DNA of 32,048 bases from Sulfurimicrobium sp. (GCA_030690835.1 JAUYFW010000072.1:1-32048), one strand, 5' to 3'. Shown: positions 1-8,517, counted from the first letter of the stretch. Translations and numbers: made by a program. The notes: a model not told the origin generated them from the letters alone.

Positions 1-309
1 GGGCTTGGCGATAAAACGGTAAATATGGGTTTCATTGATAGCGCCGAGCAAACCGTTGATATCCGCCTGGCCGCTCAATATCATGCGTACCGCATCCGGC
101 TGGATCTCGCCGAATTGCCGGAGAAACTGGATGCCCTTGAGCTCCGGCATCAGGTAATCGGAAATCACCAGATCGAATTTCACCTCACGGCAACGTTGCA
201 ATGCCGCCAGGGGAGAGGTGAAAGTTTCGACCTCGTATTTTCCTCCCAACTCGCGTTGCAAGGCATTGAGCACATTCTGTTCATCGTCGACCAGCAATAT
301 TCTGTACAT
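1..309 (-). CDS. Response regulator receiver domain protein, 5' part only (runs off left edge)
   Basis: This gene is absent from the ORF track because it has no stop inside the window. Read from the ATG at 309 on the minus strand it begins MYRILLVDDEQNVLN and stays open for 103 codons to base 1. It is a CheY-like receiver domain: acidic pair D8/D9, phospho-acceptor D51 in VISDYLMPE, the conserved Ser in LSGQAD, and the conserved Lys102 in FIAKP. Together these complete a phosphoryl-accepting fold. The output domain lies outside the window, so DNA binding, HD-GYP or other effector function cannot be told; the YRFIAKP ending is often seen in RpfG-like regulators, but that is only a hint. It is transcribed away from the DsrE-like gene, and the two share the region 310-450. 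Confidence 0.85.
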   Translation of the reverse strand, partial: MYRILLVDDEQNVLNALQRELGGKYEVETFTSPLAALQRCREVKFDLVISDYLMPELKGIQFLRQFGEIQPDAVRMILSGQADINGLLGAINETHIYRFIAKP

Positions 310-450
310 AATCGTCACCTTCACCAGATGGAGAACCACAGTTTGACAGGGAATGCCGATGAAAGGGAAGATGGGCTCCATGATCACCCCCGATCAGGGT
401 TCACCTATTTGACCTTGAGCTTATTCGCCACTTCCATCATCATTACGGTC

Positions 451-912
451 ATGACTCCCGCACTTACTGCTCGCATGCGCCACGGCTTCGCTGCCGCCCT
501 GTTCATCCTGTTCGCCATCGGCGTCAATCATTCCATGGCCGGGGAGAAAACTGCTCCCGCTGCCCGCAAAGCGCATAAAGTCGTGCTCCAGGTCAGCGAC
601 GGCGACCCGAAAAAATGGAACCTGACGCTGATCAATGCCAAAAACGTACAGACGGAACAGGGCAAGGACAACGTGGTGATCGAAATCGTGGCATATGGAC
701 CCGCCATCGACATGCTCAGGATCGAGTCGGAAGTCGAGCCCAGGGTTAACGAGGCAATCAAGAGCGGGATCAAGGTCGTCGCCTGCGAAAATACCATGCA
801 CGGCTTGCGCCTCACCGCCGCGGACATGTTGCCCCATATCCATTACACCCGCACCGGCGTGGTGTACCTGATGGAGAAGCAGGAGCAGGGCTACGCCTAC
901 ATCCGGCCCTGA
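451..912 (+). CDS. Exported DsrE-family protein
   Basis: The track ORF starts at 25, but its first 142 codons lie opposite the response regulator; the real protein begins at ATG 451 (153 aa) or ATG 475. From 475 the N-terminus reads as a classic signal peptide (basic MRHG, hydrophobic AAALFILFAIGV, likely cleavage after SMA at residue 30 of the longer form). The mature part is a compact DsrE/YchN-like fold: KVVLQVSDGDPKKWNLTL, VVIEIVAYGPAIDML, GIKVVACENTM, and a C-terminal QGYAYIRP that is typical of this group. One cysteine sits in the VVACEN motif at the end of a predicted beta strand, where DsrE proteins carry their sulfur-relay cysteine. Family members take part in sulfur transfer or are of unknown role; export to the periplasm makes a cytoplasmic sulfur relay unlikely. 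No strong Shine-Dalgarno is seen before either start. Confidence 0.75.
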   Translation: MTPALTARMRHGFAAALFILFAIGVNHSMAGEKTAPAARKAHKVVLQVSDGDPKKWNLTLINAKNVQTEQGKDNVVIEIVAYGPAIDMLRIESEVEPRVNEAIKSGIKVVACENTMHGLRLTAADMLPHIHYTRTGVVYLMEKQEQGYAYIRP

Positions 913-956
913 CCCCTTACCCTTCTTAAAATAAGCAGAAACAGCAGGAATCCCTC

Positions 957-2429
957 ATGCAGCCCAAAACTCCCCTCAAGGTTCTTTTCGTTACGCCGGA
1001 AGTCACGCCCCTGCTCAAAACCGGCGGCCTGGCCGACGTCAGCGCCGCGCTCCCCGCCGCCTTGCGCGAACTGGGGGTGGATGTGCGAATTCTGCTGCCG
1101 GGTTACCCCAGGGTGATGGAGGCTCTGCCCGACAAACGGCTCGCCGTGAACCTGCTGCATACCGGGTTCCACGGCGAGGTGCGGCTGCTGGAAGCGGAAT
1201 TGCCGGGTAGCGGCGTGCCGCTGCTGGTGATCGACTATCCACAGCTCTACGAACGCGACGGCGGTCCTTACATCGACCACAACGGTCATGACTGGGTGGA
1301 CAACGCGCAACGTTTCGCCCTGCTGTCCAAGATTGGCGCCATTCTGGGCGGATCGGCCAGCCCGCTCGACTGGCGGCCGGACATCGTGCAATGCAACGAC
1401 TGGCAAAGCGGCCTGACGCCGGCCTATCTGCATTTCAGCCCCCCGCCCAGCGCCGCCACCATCATGACCATCCACAACATGGCATTCCAGGGCTGTTTCC
1501 CACCGCTGCTCACCAGCGCCCTGGGCCTGCCGCCATCAAGCTACGGCATGAACGGCGTGGAATACTTCGGCAAGCTGTCGTTTCTCAAGGCCGGCCTGTA
1601 TTACGCCAACCACATCACCACGGTAAGCCCGACCTATGCCGAGGAAATCCAGAATGAGCCGCTGGGCTTCGGCATGCAGGGATTGCTGGAGCAGCGTTAT
1701 CTGGACCTCACCGGCATCGTCAACGGCATCGACCGGCACGAGTGGAACCCGGCCACGGACAAGCTCCTGCCTTACAACTACAGCGCCGACGATCTATCCG
1801 GCAAGGCCGCCAACAAGCGTGCGCTGCAACACAAACTGGGGTTGGAGGAAAATCCGGACATTCCCTTGCTGGGGGTAATCAGCCGCCTCACTTACCAGAA
1901 GGGCCTGGATCTCCTGCCCGCCATCGCGCCCGCCCTGCTTGAGTACCCGGTGCAGATTGTCATTCTGGGCAGCGGAGAAGCCGCGCTGGAAGAAGAATTC
2001 ATCGCGCTCGCCCAGGCCCTTCCGGATCAGGTAGCGGCAGTCATCGGCTTCAACGAGGGGCTATCGCATCTGATCGAAGCCGGCGCGGATATTTTCCTCA
2101 TGCCGTCGCGCTTCGAGCCCTGCGGCCTGAACCAGATGTACAGCCAGTGTTATGGCACGCCGCCGATCGTGCATGCCACCGGAGGACTGGTGGACACGGT
2201 GGTGGACGCGACCCCGCAAAACATCGCCAACGGCACGGCCACCGGCTTTGTTTTCAGCCATACCACCGTGCACGGTTTACAGGAGTGCATCCTTCGCGCC
2301 CTGGCTGCCTATGCCGACAAACCTGTCTGGCGCCAGATCCAGCAGAACGGCATGCGCCGCGATTTCGGCTGGAACCGCAGCGCGGAGGAGTATCTGGCGC
2401 TATACGAAGCAATACTGGAACGCGCCTGA
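957..2429 (+). CDS. glgA: Glycogen synthase (ADP-glucose type)
   Basis: Transfers glucose from ADP-glucose to the non-reducing end of an alpha-1,4-glucan in the cytoplasm. The 490 aa length fits bacterial GlgA (GT5, GT-B fold). The N-terminal domain carries the nucleotide-sugar motif KTGGLADV at residues 21-28. Further along are NGIDRHEWNP, SRLTYQKGLDLL, and the C-terminal catalytic block PSRFEPCGLNQMYSQCYGTPPIVHATGGLVDTV with its conserved Glu. An AGGA-type ribosome-binding site precedes the ATG. It lies convergent to glgP with only 5 bases between the two stop codons, so synthesis and breakdown of glycogen are encoded side by side on opposite strands. No terminator is visible between them. 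Confidence 0.96.
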   Translation: MQPKTPLKVLFVTPEVTPLLKTGGLADVSAALPAALRELGVDVRILLPGYPRVMEALPDKRLAVNLLHTGFHGEVRLLEAELPGSGVPLLVIDYPQLYERDGGPYIDHNGHDWVDNAQRFALLSKIGAILGGSASPLDWRPDIVQCNDWQSGLTPAYLHFSPPPSAATIMTIHNMAFQGCFPPLLTSALGLPPSSYGMNGVEYFGKLSFLKAGLYYANHITTVSPTYAEEIQNEPLGFGMQGLLEQRYLDLTGIVNGIDRHEWNPATDKLLPYNYSADDLSGKAANKRALQHKLGLEENPDIPLLGVISRLTYQKGLDLLPAIAPALLEYPVQIVILGSGEAALEEEFIALAQALPDQVAAVIGFNEGLSHLIEAGADIFLMPSRFEPCGLNQMYSQCYGTPPIVHATGGLVDTVVDATPQNIANGTATGFVFSHTTVHGLQECILRALAAYADKPVWRQIQQNGMRRDFGWNRSAEEYLALYEAILERA

Positions 2430-2434
2430 CATCC

Positions 2435-4999
2435 TCACAACCACTGCATCAACCCCATTTCCAGCGGATGGGTCAACAACTCGTGGGCAGGATAAACGCG
2501 GATCTTGTAATCCAGCCGCCCGCACTGGCCGGGTGCCAGATCGAGGGCGAACAGGTGCTCCTTGCCGTCCGCGCTGACGCTTTGGAACTTGAAGCCGAAA
2601 TGCAGGTATTCTGAAATATCCTGCTTGGTGGAGCGGCGAATCAGCAATTCAACCACCACGTCTTCAGGCGCCATTCCGTTCATTTTCATCGCCACCTCGC
2701 ATTTCACCGCATCGCCGAAGTGAATATTCCTGAGCGGGGTGTCCAGCCGGCGCATTTCCACACCCGGCCAGGCGGCACGAACCCGCCCCTTCCAGGCCGA
2801 CAGGCGCTTCGCCCCGGCGAAATTTTCCTTCTCATAGCGCCGCCCCTGCTGGCTGGCAGGCAGGTAGAATTTGGACACGTATTCGCCCACCATGCGTCCT
2901 GAATTGAAGCGCGGCAGGATGGTGGCCATGGAGCGCTTGGACATTTTCACCCATTCCGGCGAATAGCCCATCTTGCCGCGTTCGTAGTAAGCGGGAATCA
3001 CGCGGTCCTGGAGAATTTCGTACAGGGTCTGGGATTCTTCCCGGTTGCGGCGGTAGTCTTCCATATAGGTCGGCGCCGGCTTGATCGCCCAGCCGTTGGT
3101 GCCGTCGTAGCCCTCGCCCCACCAGCCATCCAGCACGGAAAGGTTGATCGCGCCGTTCATGCCCGCCTTCATGCCCGAAGTGCCGCTTGCCTCGAGGGGA
3201 TAGACCGGGTTGTTGAGCCATACATCCACGCCCGATACGAGGCGCCGCGCCAGACCGAGATCGTAGCCCTCCACCAGCATCACCTTGCCCTCGAATTCGG
3301 GCATGTGGGTAATACTGGTAATCTGGCGAATCAGATCCTGCCCGGGCAAATCCGCGGGGTGCGCCTTGCCGGCAAAGAGGAACAGCACCGGACGCTTCTG
3401 GTCGGAAATGATTTCCCTCAGCCAGTCAAGGTTTTCGAACAGCAGCGCAGCGCGCTTATAGGTGGCAAAACGGCGCGCGAAGCCGATGGTCAGCACATTG
3501 GGGTCAAAATGATCGACATGCTTGAGCACCCGTTCCAGATGGGATTCGCTGCCGTGATGGCGGAAATGCTGCGCGCTTTTGCGGAAGCCCACCAGTTGCA
3601 GCATCTGCGACTTGAGCGACTGGCGCACGCTCCAGAACAACTGGTCGGGGATTTCGTCGATACGGTCATTCCAGAACTCCGGGTCCGACATGCGGTGGCG
3701 CCATTCATAGCCAAATACGTTGTCGAACAGGTCCGCCCATTCCTGCGCCAGGAAAGTCGGCACATGCACGCCGTTGGTGACGTAGGACATGGGGTTCTCT
3801 TCCGGCAGCACTTCCGGCCACAGCGTGGAGCAGATACGCGAGGAGACATCGCCGTGGATGCGGCTCACGCCGTTCTGGTGGCGCGAGCCGCGAATCGCCA
3901 GCGCGGTCATGTTGAATTCCGGGCTTTCCGGCGTCACGCCCAGGGAAAACAGGTGGTCGAGGCGCAAAGCCGTGGCGTGGCAGAACTGCTGGAAATATTC
4001 GGTGATCATGCCCTCTGAAAAATGGTCGTGGCCGGCCGGGACCGGGGTGTGGGTAGTGAACACCGTGTTCACCGCCACTGCCTCCAGCGCGCTGTCGCAA
4101 TCGAGGTTCTGCTGCACCACCAGATTGCGCATCCGCTCCAGAATCAGGAATGCGGCGTGACCCTCGTTGATGTGCCACACGGTGGGCTTGATGCCGAGTG
4201 CCTGCAGGGCGCGCGCGCCGCCGATGCCGAGAATGACCTCCTGTTTCAGGCGCAGGGTGCGATCACCACCATAAAGCTGATGGGCAATGTCGCGGTCTTC
4301 CGGGTCGTTTTCTTCCACATCGGTGTCGAGCAGATACAGCCGCACATGGCCGACAATCGCCTGCCATACTTTCACGTTAACCTGCCGCCCGGGAAATTCC
4401 ACCATCACCCGGACTTCACCGCCATCGTCGCGCAGTGCCGGGTTCACGGGCAGATCGCCAAAATCCGAATCGGCATAGGTGGCAATCTGATTGCCGTCAC
4501 GGTCTATGGTCTGGGAAAAATAGCCCTGGCGGTACAGCAGGCCCACGCCCACGAAGGGCACGCACATATCGCTGGCGGCCTTGCAGTGGTCGCCGGCAAG
4601 AATGCCGAGACCGCCGGAATAGATGGGGAAGCTTTCATGGAAACCAAATTCGGCGCAGAAATACGCCACCAGGTCGCCATCCTTGAGATGCGCCTCAGCG
4701 TTATTGTGGCGCACCATCTCGTGATGGTAGGTGTCGTAGGCCGCCAAGACGCGGTTGTAGGTGGCGAGAAAGACCTGGTCTTCCACCGCCTCCAGCAGGC
4801 GTTTTTCGTCCACCCGGCGCAGAAAAACTTTCGGATTGTGCGCTACCGCATCCCACAGCCCAGGATGCAGGCGCGCAAACAGGGTGCGGGTCGGCTTGTC
4901 CCAGCTGTACCAGAGATTGTTGGCCAGCTCTTCCAGGCGCATCAGCTTGCGCGGGATTTTAGGATTGACTTCGAGAGTGAACGTCGTGCCTTGTTTCAT
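2435..4999 (-). CDS. glgP: Alpha-glucan (glycogen/maltodextrin) phosphorylase
   Basis: Releases glucose-1-phosphate from alpha-1,4-glucans using pyridoxal phosphate (GT35). The 854 aa protein belongs to the bacterial subgroup with an N-terminal extension (LEELANNLWYSWDKPTRTLFARL) instead of the muscle-type regulatory N-terminus. The PLP-binding lysine is Lys611 within EASGTSGMKAGMNGAINLSVLDGWWGE. Also visible are YSGGLGILAGDH, which resembles the active-site glycine loop, and VWHINEGHAAF. The C-terminal roughly 130 residues (from about AWPGVEMRRL) look like an added domain found in this subgroup. The minus-strand start at 4999 is preceded by GAAGGACAGGC, a good ribosome-binding site, and just upstream by a dispersed repeat. 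Long plus-strand ORFs opposite this gene are shadows. Confidence 0.95.
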   Translation of the reverse strand: MKQGTTFTLEVNPKIPRKLMRLEELANNLWYSWDKPTRTLFARLHPGLWDAVAHNPKVFLRRVDEKRLLEAVEDQVFLATYNRVLAAYDTYHHEMVRHNNAEAHLKDGDLVAYFCAEFGFHESFPIYSGGLGILAGDHCKAASDMCVPFVGVGLLYRQGYFSQTIDRDGNQIATYADSDFGDLPVNPALRDDGGEVRVMVEFPGRQVNVKVWQAIVGHVRLYLLDTDVEENDPEDRDIAHQLYGGDRTLRLKQEVILGIGGARALQALGIKPTVWHINEGHAAFLILERMRNLVVQQNLDCDSALEAVAVNTVFTTHTPVPAGHDHFSEGMITEYFQQFCHATALRLDHLFSLGVTPESPEFNMTALAIRGSRHQNGVSRIHGDVSSRICSTLWPEVLPEENPMSYVTNGVHVPTFLAQEWADLFDNVFGYEWRHRMSDPEFWNDRIDEIPDQLFWSVRQSLKSQMLQLVGFRKSAQHFRHHGSESHLERVLKHVDHFDPNVLTIGFARRFATYKRAALLFENLDWLREIISDQKRPVLFLFAGKAHPADLPGQDLIRQITSITHMPEFEGKVMLVEGYDLGLARRLVSGVDVWLNNPVYPLEASGTSGMKAGMNGAINLSVLDGWWGEGYDGTNGWAIKPAPTYMEDYRRNREESQTLYEILQDRVIPAYYERGKMGYSPEWVKMSKRSMATILPRFNSGRMVGEYVSKFYLPASQQGRRYEKENFAGAKRLSAWKGRVRAAWPGVEMRRLDTPLRNIHFGDAVKCEVAMKMNGMAPEDVVVELLIRRSTKQDISEYLHFGFKFQSVSADGKEHLFALDLAPGQCGRLDYKIRVYPAHELLTHPLEMGLMQWL

Positions 5000-5010
5000 G
5001 CCTGTCCTTC

Positions 5011-5076
5011 AGTATAAAAGCCGCGTAGCAAGACCTCGTCCCCCTCGCCCTTTGGGAGAGGGCAGGGGTGAGGGGC
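5011..5076. repeat. Dispersed palindromic repeat, glgP-proximal copy
   Basis: The 119-base gap between orn and glgP holds AGTATAAAAGCCGCGTAGCAAG (5011-5032), which matches 18 of 22 bases at 27143-27164 in front of uppS. It is followed by a strong stem-loop formed by CCCCTC (5041-5046) and GAGGGG (5070-5075) around GCCCT/AGGGC. This is the REP-like type of sequence that is common at bacterial gene borders. Transcripts reading from orn to glgP would contain the hairpin. Confidence 0.6.
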
Positions 5077-5118
5077 ACTTCAGTTTAGCGCAGAAAATCC
5101 CGTGCCCGGTGCAAGCAC

Positions 5119-5667
5119 TTAGCCCTTGATAAAATGCTCGCGGTAGTATTTCAGCTCGTTGATGGACTCGTAAATATCCGCCAGGGCTTCATGCTTGTTT
5201 TCCTTCTTGAAGCCTTCATACAGGGCCGGCTGCCAGCGCCGCGCCAGTTCCTTGATGGTGCTCACATCCAGGTTTCGATAGTGGAAAAAGGCTTCCAGCT
5301 TGGGCATGTATTTGGCCATGAAGCGCCGGTCCTGGCAGATGGAATTGCCACACATGGGAGATTTTCCCGCGCCCACGTGCTGCTGCAGAAAATCGATCAT
5401 CAGCGCTTCCACCTCGGCATCGCCCAGTTTTGATGCCTTGACCTTGTCGATCAGGCCGGACTTGCCATGCGTGCCCTTGTTCCAGTTGTCCATGCCGTTC
5501 AGCACTGCATCGGATTGGTGCACCACCAGCACCGGCGCTTCCGCCACCGTATTCAGCTGGGCGTCGGTCACCACCAGCGCGACCTCGAGAATGCGGTCGG
5601 TGTCCGGGCTGAGACCGCTCATCTCCATGTCCAGCCAGACAAGGTGGTTGTTGTTTTCTTGTGCCAT
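5119..5667 (-). CDS. orn: Oligoribonuclease
   Basis: A 3'-to-5' exoribonuclease that finishes RNA decay by degrading very short oligonucleotides, including pGpG from cyclic-di-GMP turnover. At 182 aa it is full length. DEDDh-family residues are in place: D13 and E15 in WLDMEMSGL, the Asp in ICQDRRF, and the KHEALADI block that supplies the catalytic His and the last Asp. [16 protein letters not shown] and YREHFIKG are near-invariant Orn sequences. It is divergent from the M48 protease gene, with 76 bases between them. Confidence 0.97.
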   Translation of the reverse strand: MAQENNNHLVWLDMEMSGLSPDTDRILEVALVVTDAQLNTVAEAPVLVVHQSDAVLNGMDNWNKGTHGKSGLIDKVKASKLGDAEVEALMIDFLQQHVGAGKSPMCGNSICQDRRFMAKYMPKLEAFFHYRNLDVSTIKELARRWQPALYEGFKKENKHEALADIYESINELKYYREHFIKG

Positions 5668-5743
5668 ACTATTGCCCCGAACGAATTAATCCACATATTG
5701 TTGCATGACCCTGGTTATGCGTCACCTTGTCCATTGAGTATCC

Positions 5744-6994
5744 ATGCCTTTTTTTACCCTGATTTTTATAGCTGCACTGTTCGCCACGATTGCAACCCGC
5801 TTGTGGCTGGCACAGCGCCATTTGCGCCATATCCGCTCGCATCGCGATGCCGTACCGCACGATTTCGCCGAACACATCGGGCTTGAGTCGCACCAGAAAG
5901 CGGCGGACTATTCCAGCGCCAAGACGCGCCTCGACGTCATTCAAATTCTCCTCGACACAACACTGCTACTCGCCTTCACCCTTGGTGGCGGCATCCAGCT
6001 TCTGGCCGATTTCTGGCAGGGAATACTGGGCAGCGGCCTGTGGCGTGGCGTGGCGCTGATCGCCAGCATCCTGGTGATTTCCAGTCTGTTCGAACTGCCA
6101 CTCAACCTGTATCGCACCTTCGTTATTGATGCACGCTTTGGTTTCAACAAGATGACCATCGGGCTGTTCATCGCCGACCTGTTGAAGCAGACGCTGATCG
6201 GCGCAGCACTCGGCATGCCCTTGCTGCTTGGCGTGTTGTGGCTGATGGAACAAATGGGCTCGCACTGGTGGCTCTATGTATGGTTTGCCTGGATGAGCTT
6301 CAATCTGCTGATCCTGTTGCTTTACCCCACCGTGATTGCGCCCCTCTTCAACAAATTCACGCCGCTGCAAGACCAGACCCTGGCCGCGCGCATCGAAACC
6401 CTGCTGCAAAAATGCGGCTTCAAATCGCAAGGCCTGTTCATCATGGACGGCTCGCGGCGTACCAGTCACGGCAATGCCTATTTCAGCGGACTGGGCGCGT
6501 CCAAGCGCATCGTGTTCTTCGACACCCTGCTTTCGCGTCTCAACCACGATGAAATCGAAGCCGTGCTGGCCCATGAACTCGGCCATTTCAAGCGCCGCCA
6601 TGTGATCAAGCGCATCGCGGCCATGTTTGCCCTCAGTCTGGCGGGCCTGTGGCTGCTCGGCTGGCTCATGCCTCAGGGCTGGTTCTATCAGGGCCTGGGC
6701 GTCACCACCCAGAGTACCGCTACCGCGCTGCTTTTGTTCCTGCTGGTCAGCCCGGCGTTCACCTTCCTGCTTCACCCGCTGTCGAGCCTGGTTTCGCGCA
6801 AGCATGAATTCGAGGCCGACCGCTACGCAGCGGAAAACGCCAGCGCAGAGCACCTGATTCACGCACTGGTCAAACTTTACAACGATAATGCCGCAACGCT
6901 CACACCCGACCCGCTGCATTCGCTGTTTTACGATTCACACCCGGCTGCGGGGCAACGGGTGGCGCATTTACGGGCGTTGATGAAACAAATTTAA
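5744..6994 (+). CDS. M48 (Ste24-like) membrane zinc metalloprotease
   Basis: A 416 aa multi-pass membrane protein of peptidase family M48, closer to the Ste24/CAAX-protease branch than to HtpX because of its length and its long N-terminal membrane region. Zinc ligands are HELGH at residues 277-281 (VLAHELGHFKRRH) and the downstream Glu in HEFEADRYA. Hydrophobic segments lie near residues 1-20, 66-90, 101-120, 145-167, 175-200, 288-310 and 325-345. TLIFIAALFATIATRL at the very N-terminus supports the ATG at 5744. Eukaryotic Ste24 trims prenylated CAAX proteins. Bacteria lack that substrate, so a role in membrane-protein quality control is inferred, not shown. It stands alone on the plus strand after orn. 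Confidence 0.9.
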   Translation: MPFFTLIFIAALFATIATRLWLAQRHLRHIRSHRDAVPHDFAEHIGLESHQKAADYSSAKTRLDVIQILLDTTLLLAFTLGGGIQLLADFWQGILGSGLWRGVALIASILVISSLFELPLNLYRTFVIDARFGFNKMTIGLFIADLLKQTLIGAALGMPLLLGVLWLMEQMGSHWWLYVWFAWMSFNLLILLLYPTVIAPLFNKFTPLQDQTLAARIETLLQKCGFKSQGLFIMDGSRRTSHGNAYFSGLGASKRIVFFDTLLSRLNHDEIEAVLAHELGHFKRRHVIKRIAAMFALSLAGLWLLGWLMPQGWFYQGLGVTTQSTATALLLFLLVSPAFTFLLHPLSSLVSRKHEFEADRYAAENASAEHLIHALVKLYNDNAATLTPDPLHSLFYDSHPAAGQRVAHLRALMKQI

Positions 6995-7002
6995 CAAATC
7001 TG

Positions 7003-7031
7003 CTGACACAATTTCCGAGTTATTTGATAAA
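7003..7031 (+). promoter_or_regulatory. Candidate sigma-70 promoter for the cytochrome c gene
   Basis: CTGACA (7003-7008), a 17-base spacer, and GATAAA (7026-7031) lie 36 bases before the cytochrome start, in an AT-rich gap of 73 bases. The -35 box matches TTGACA at five positions and the -10 box matches TATAAT at four. No experimental support. Confidence 0.4.
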
Positions 7032-7067
7032 GTAATTACCATTGTTTATTTTCGCAGGGAGAACTTC

Positions 7068-7376
7068 ATGAAAATTTTTCTCATCATTCTTGGCTTGGGC
7101 CTGTATGCCTCTGCGCCGGCCTTTGCCGATAGCGACAAGGGTGATATCAAAATCGGCAAGACGCTGCATGATAAATCATGCATTGCCTGCCACGCTTCCA
7201 AATTCGGTGAAGATGGAAGCAAGATGTACACCCGTGCCGACCACAAGGTCACCAGCAAGCAACAGCTCGGTTCCCGCGTCAAGACCTGCAACAACAACGT
7301 CGGCGCCGGCTGGTTCCCGGAAGAAGAAGCCCATGTTGCGGCTTACCTCAATGCCACTTACTACCATTTGAAGTGA
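7068..7376 (+). CDS. Small periplasmic monoheme cytochrome c
   Basis: A 102 aa secreted electron carrier. Residues 1-20 form a signal peptide (MKIFLIILGLGLYASAPAFA, cleavage before DSDKG). The single heme attachment site is CIACH at residues 38-42, so the mature protein binds one c-type heme after export. Met51 (GSKMYTRAD) is a possible distal ligand, and TCNNNVGAGWFPEEEAHVAAYLNATYYHLK is a helix and tail typical of a short cytochrome c family found in betaproteobacteria. The second cysteine (TCNNN) is outside the heme motif. A GGGAGAA ribosome-binding site precedes the ATG. The redox partner cannot be told from the neighbours; the next two genes also encode exported proteins. Confidence 0.88.
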   Translation: MKIFLIILGLGLYASAPAFADSDKGDIKIGKTLHDKSCIACHASKFGEDGSKMYTRADHKVTSKQQLGSRVKTCNNNVGAGWFPEEEAHVAAYLNATYYHLK

Positions 7377-7464
7377 TCATAAGATCATATAATTCTTGTC
7401 AAATTGAGTAAGTAGGCCCACAATCGCCCCTCATGCAATCACCATTTTTACCGGAGGGGCTTCC

Positions 7465-7824
7465 ATGAAACTACTGCTGGCACTGGGCCTGATCGCCACA
7501 TCCCTGGGGGGTTGCTGCATGGTGGCCTGCAATAGCCGGCCTGCCAACAGCCACATCAAGGTCAGTTCGAATGTTCCCGCGGACTGCAGCTTTGAGGACA
7601 AGGCCGGGCTGCGGGAATTCTATGCCCCCGGCAACGTGGACGGCATGCCGAAGAATGCGCCCGGCACCCTGATCTGTCAGGCCAAAGGATATAAGTCTTT
7701 CCAGAAACAGATTCAGGCCGTGGACTGGAGTCAAATCGATTCCCTGTCTGGCGACCCGCTAGCAATTCGCTATTTCAGCGAAATCACCGTCATTTTGGAA
7801 CCGCTGGGCAATAAGCCAAAATAA
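7465..7824 (+). CDS. Small predicted lipoprotein, function unknown
   Basis: I do not recognise a family. The 119 aa product begins with a lipoprotein signal: MKLLLALGLIATS followed by the lipobox LGGC at residues 14-17, so Cys17 would be lipidated and the mature protein anchored in the membrane, on the periplasmic side. Cys18 and Cys22 follow at once, then Cys42 and Cys73 in the folded part (PADCSFED, LICQAKGY), which might form a disulfide. GGAGGGGC ahead of the ATG is a strong ribosome-binding site. A perfect -10-like TATAAT occurs at 7388-7393 in the 88-base gap, without a convincing -35. It lies between a cytochrome c and an outer-membrane protein. Confidence 0.72.
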   Translation: MKLLLALGLIATSLGGCCMVACNSRPANSHIKVSSNVPADCSFEDKAGLREFYAPGNVDGMPKNAPGTLICQAKGYKSFQKQIQAVDWSQIDSLSGDPLAIRYFSEITVILEPLGNKPK

Positions 7825-7839
7825 ACAGGCGGTTGCCCA

Positions 7840-7868
7840 TTGATATCACGGCTTTAATAGTTTAAAGT
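7840..7868 (+). promoter_or_regulatory. Candidate promoter for the outer-membrane protein gene
   Basis: TTGATA (7840-7845), a 17-base spacer, and TAAAGT (7863-7868) lie about 45 bases before the start at 7913. The -35 box is good and the -10 box moderate. This would let the barrel gene be transcribed separately from the lipoprotein gene. Confidence 0.33.
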
Positions 7869-7912
7869 CGTCACGTTTTATTATCATGCTCAAACGCTCA
7901 GGAGAAAACCCG

Positions 7913-8467
7913 ATGAAACGTAAGTTCGCCGCCCTTGCCTTCCTTTCCACCCTGGCCATTTCCGGCTCTGCGCTGGCCGATGGATGGACACTGTTCCCAG
8001 TCTCAAAAGATGGCTGGAAGCCTGAAGTCACGCTGGCCGCCGTGGTCGGCTCCATGGACGTTAAAAACATTGGCACCAGTGAATACCAGGGCGCGGAGCT
8101 TTCTCTCAACTGCCCATGGTTCCAGCCTCCCACCGGCGCAATCCGCCAGCAATTCAACATCGGCACTTACAACAATGGCAACGCATCGCTGACCAGCTTC
8201 GAAATGAATCCGCATTATTACGTCTCCGTCGCTCCGGGCTGGACCATCGGCGCCGGTCCCGGCATTGGCTACGTACATGGCTACGTCGGCGACAAGGATG
8301 CCGACATGTCGAGCATTCAGGTTTCTGCCAGCGCCAATTACCGCAATGGTCACTTCTTCGCCGGTGCTGGCGCTCGCTACCAGGACACGCTTAACAAGGA
8401 AATCGTACCGGGCGTAAAAGGCATGGATAACTGGCTGGTTACCGCCAAGGTTGGCATCAATTTCTAA
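7913..8467 (+). CDS. Small outer-membrane beta-barrel protein
   Basis: The ORF opens at 7886, but ATG 7913 is preferred: it has the ribosome-binding site CAGGAGAAAA just upstream and gives a clean signal peptide, MKRKFAALAFLSTLAISGSALA, cleaved before DGWTLF. The mature part (about 162 aa of 184) alternates polar and hydrophobic residues in strands such as VSASANYRNGHFFAGAGARYQD and ends in a terminal phenylalanine (WLVTAKVGINF), the usual BamA recognition feature of outer-membrane barrels. The size suggests about eight strands, of the OmpW/YfaZ/OmpA-barrel kind. I cannot assign a substrate or a family name. A rho-independent terminator follows directly, so this ends the three-gene run of exported proteins. 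Confidence 0.75.
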   Translation: MKRKFAALAFLSTLAISGSALADGWTLFPVSKDGWKPEVTLAAVVGSMDVKNIGTSEYQGAELSLNCPWFQPPTGAIRQQFNIGTYNNGNASLTSFEMNPHYYVSVAPGWTIGAGPGIGYVHGYVGDKDADMSSIQVSASANYRNGHFFAGAGARYQDTLNKEIVPGVKGMDNWLVTAKVGINF

Positions 8468-8488
8468 GGAAATCGACATTTGCAGCCT

Positions 8489-8517
8489 GAAAAACGCCCG
8501 CACGCCGGGCGTTTTTT
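8489..8517 (+). terminator. Rho-independent terminator after the outer-membrane protein gene
   Basis: ACGCCCG and CGGGCGT pair around a CACGC loop (about 8494-8512), with an A-run before and a six-base T-run after. It starts 22 bases past the stop codon and separates this group from rsgA. Confidence 0.9.

Noticed and set aside
25-450. N-terminal 142 codons of the track ORF 25-912
   Set aside because: They are the reverse strand of the response regulator; the DsrE-like protein begins at 451 or 475.
4022-5017. 331-codon plus-strand ORF opposite glgP
   Set aside because: It lies wholly over a well-conserved gene and its translation is low-complexity, rich in His, Val and Ala, without any family motif. 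It is a shadow frame in GC-rich DNA.
5966-6919. 317-codon minus-strand ORF opposite the M48 protease
   Set aside because: Antisense shadow with Gln/Arg/His-rich composition and no domain; the plus strand has the zinc-protease motifs.
7846-8166. 106-codon minus-strand ORF over the outer-membrane protein gene
   Set aside because: Opposite a gene with signal peptide, ribosome-binding site and terminator; no motif of its own.
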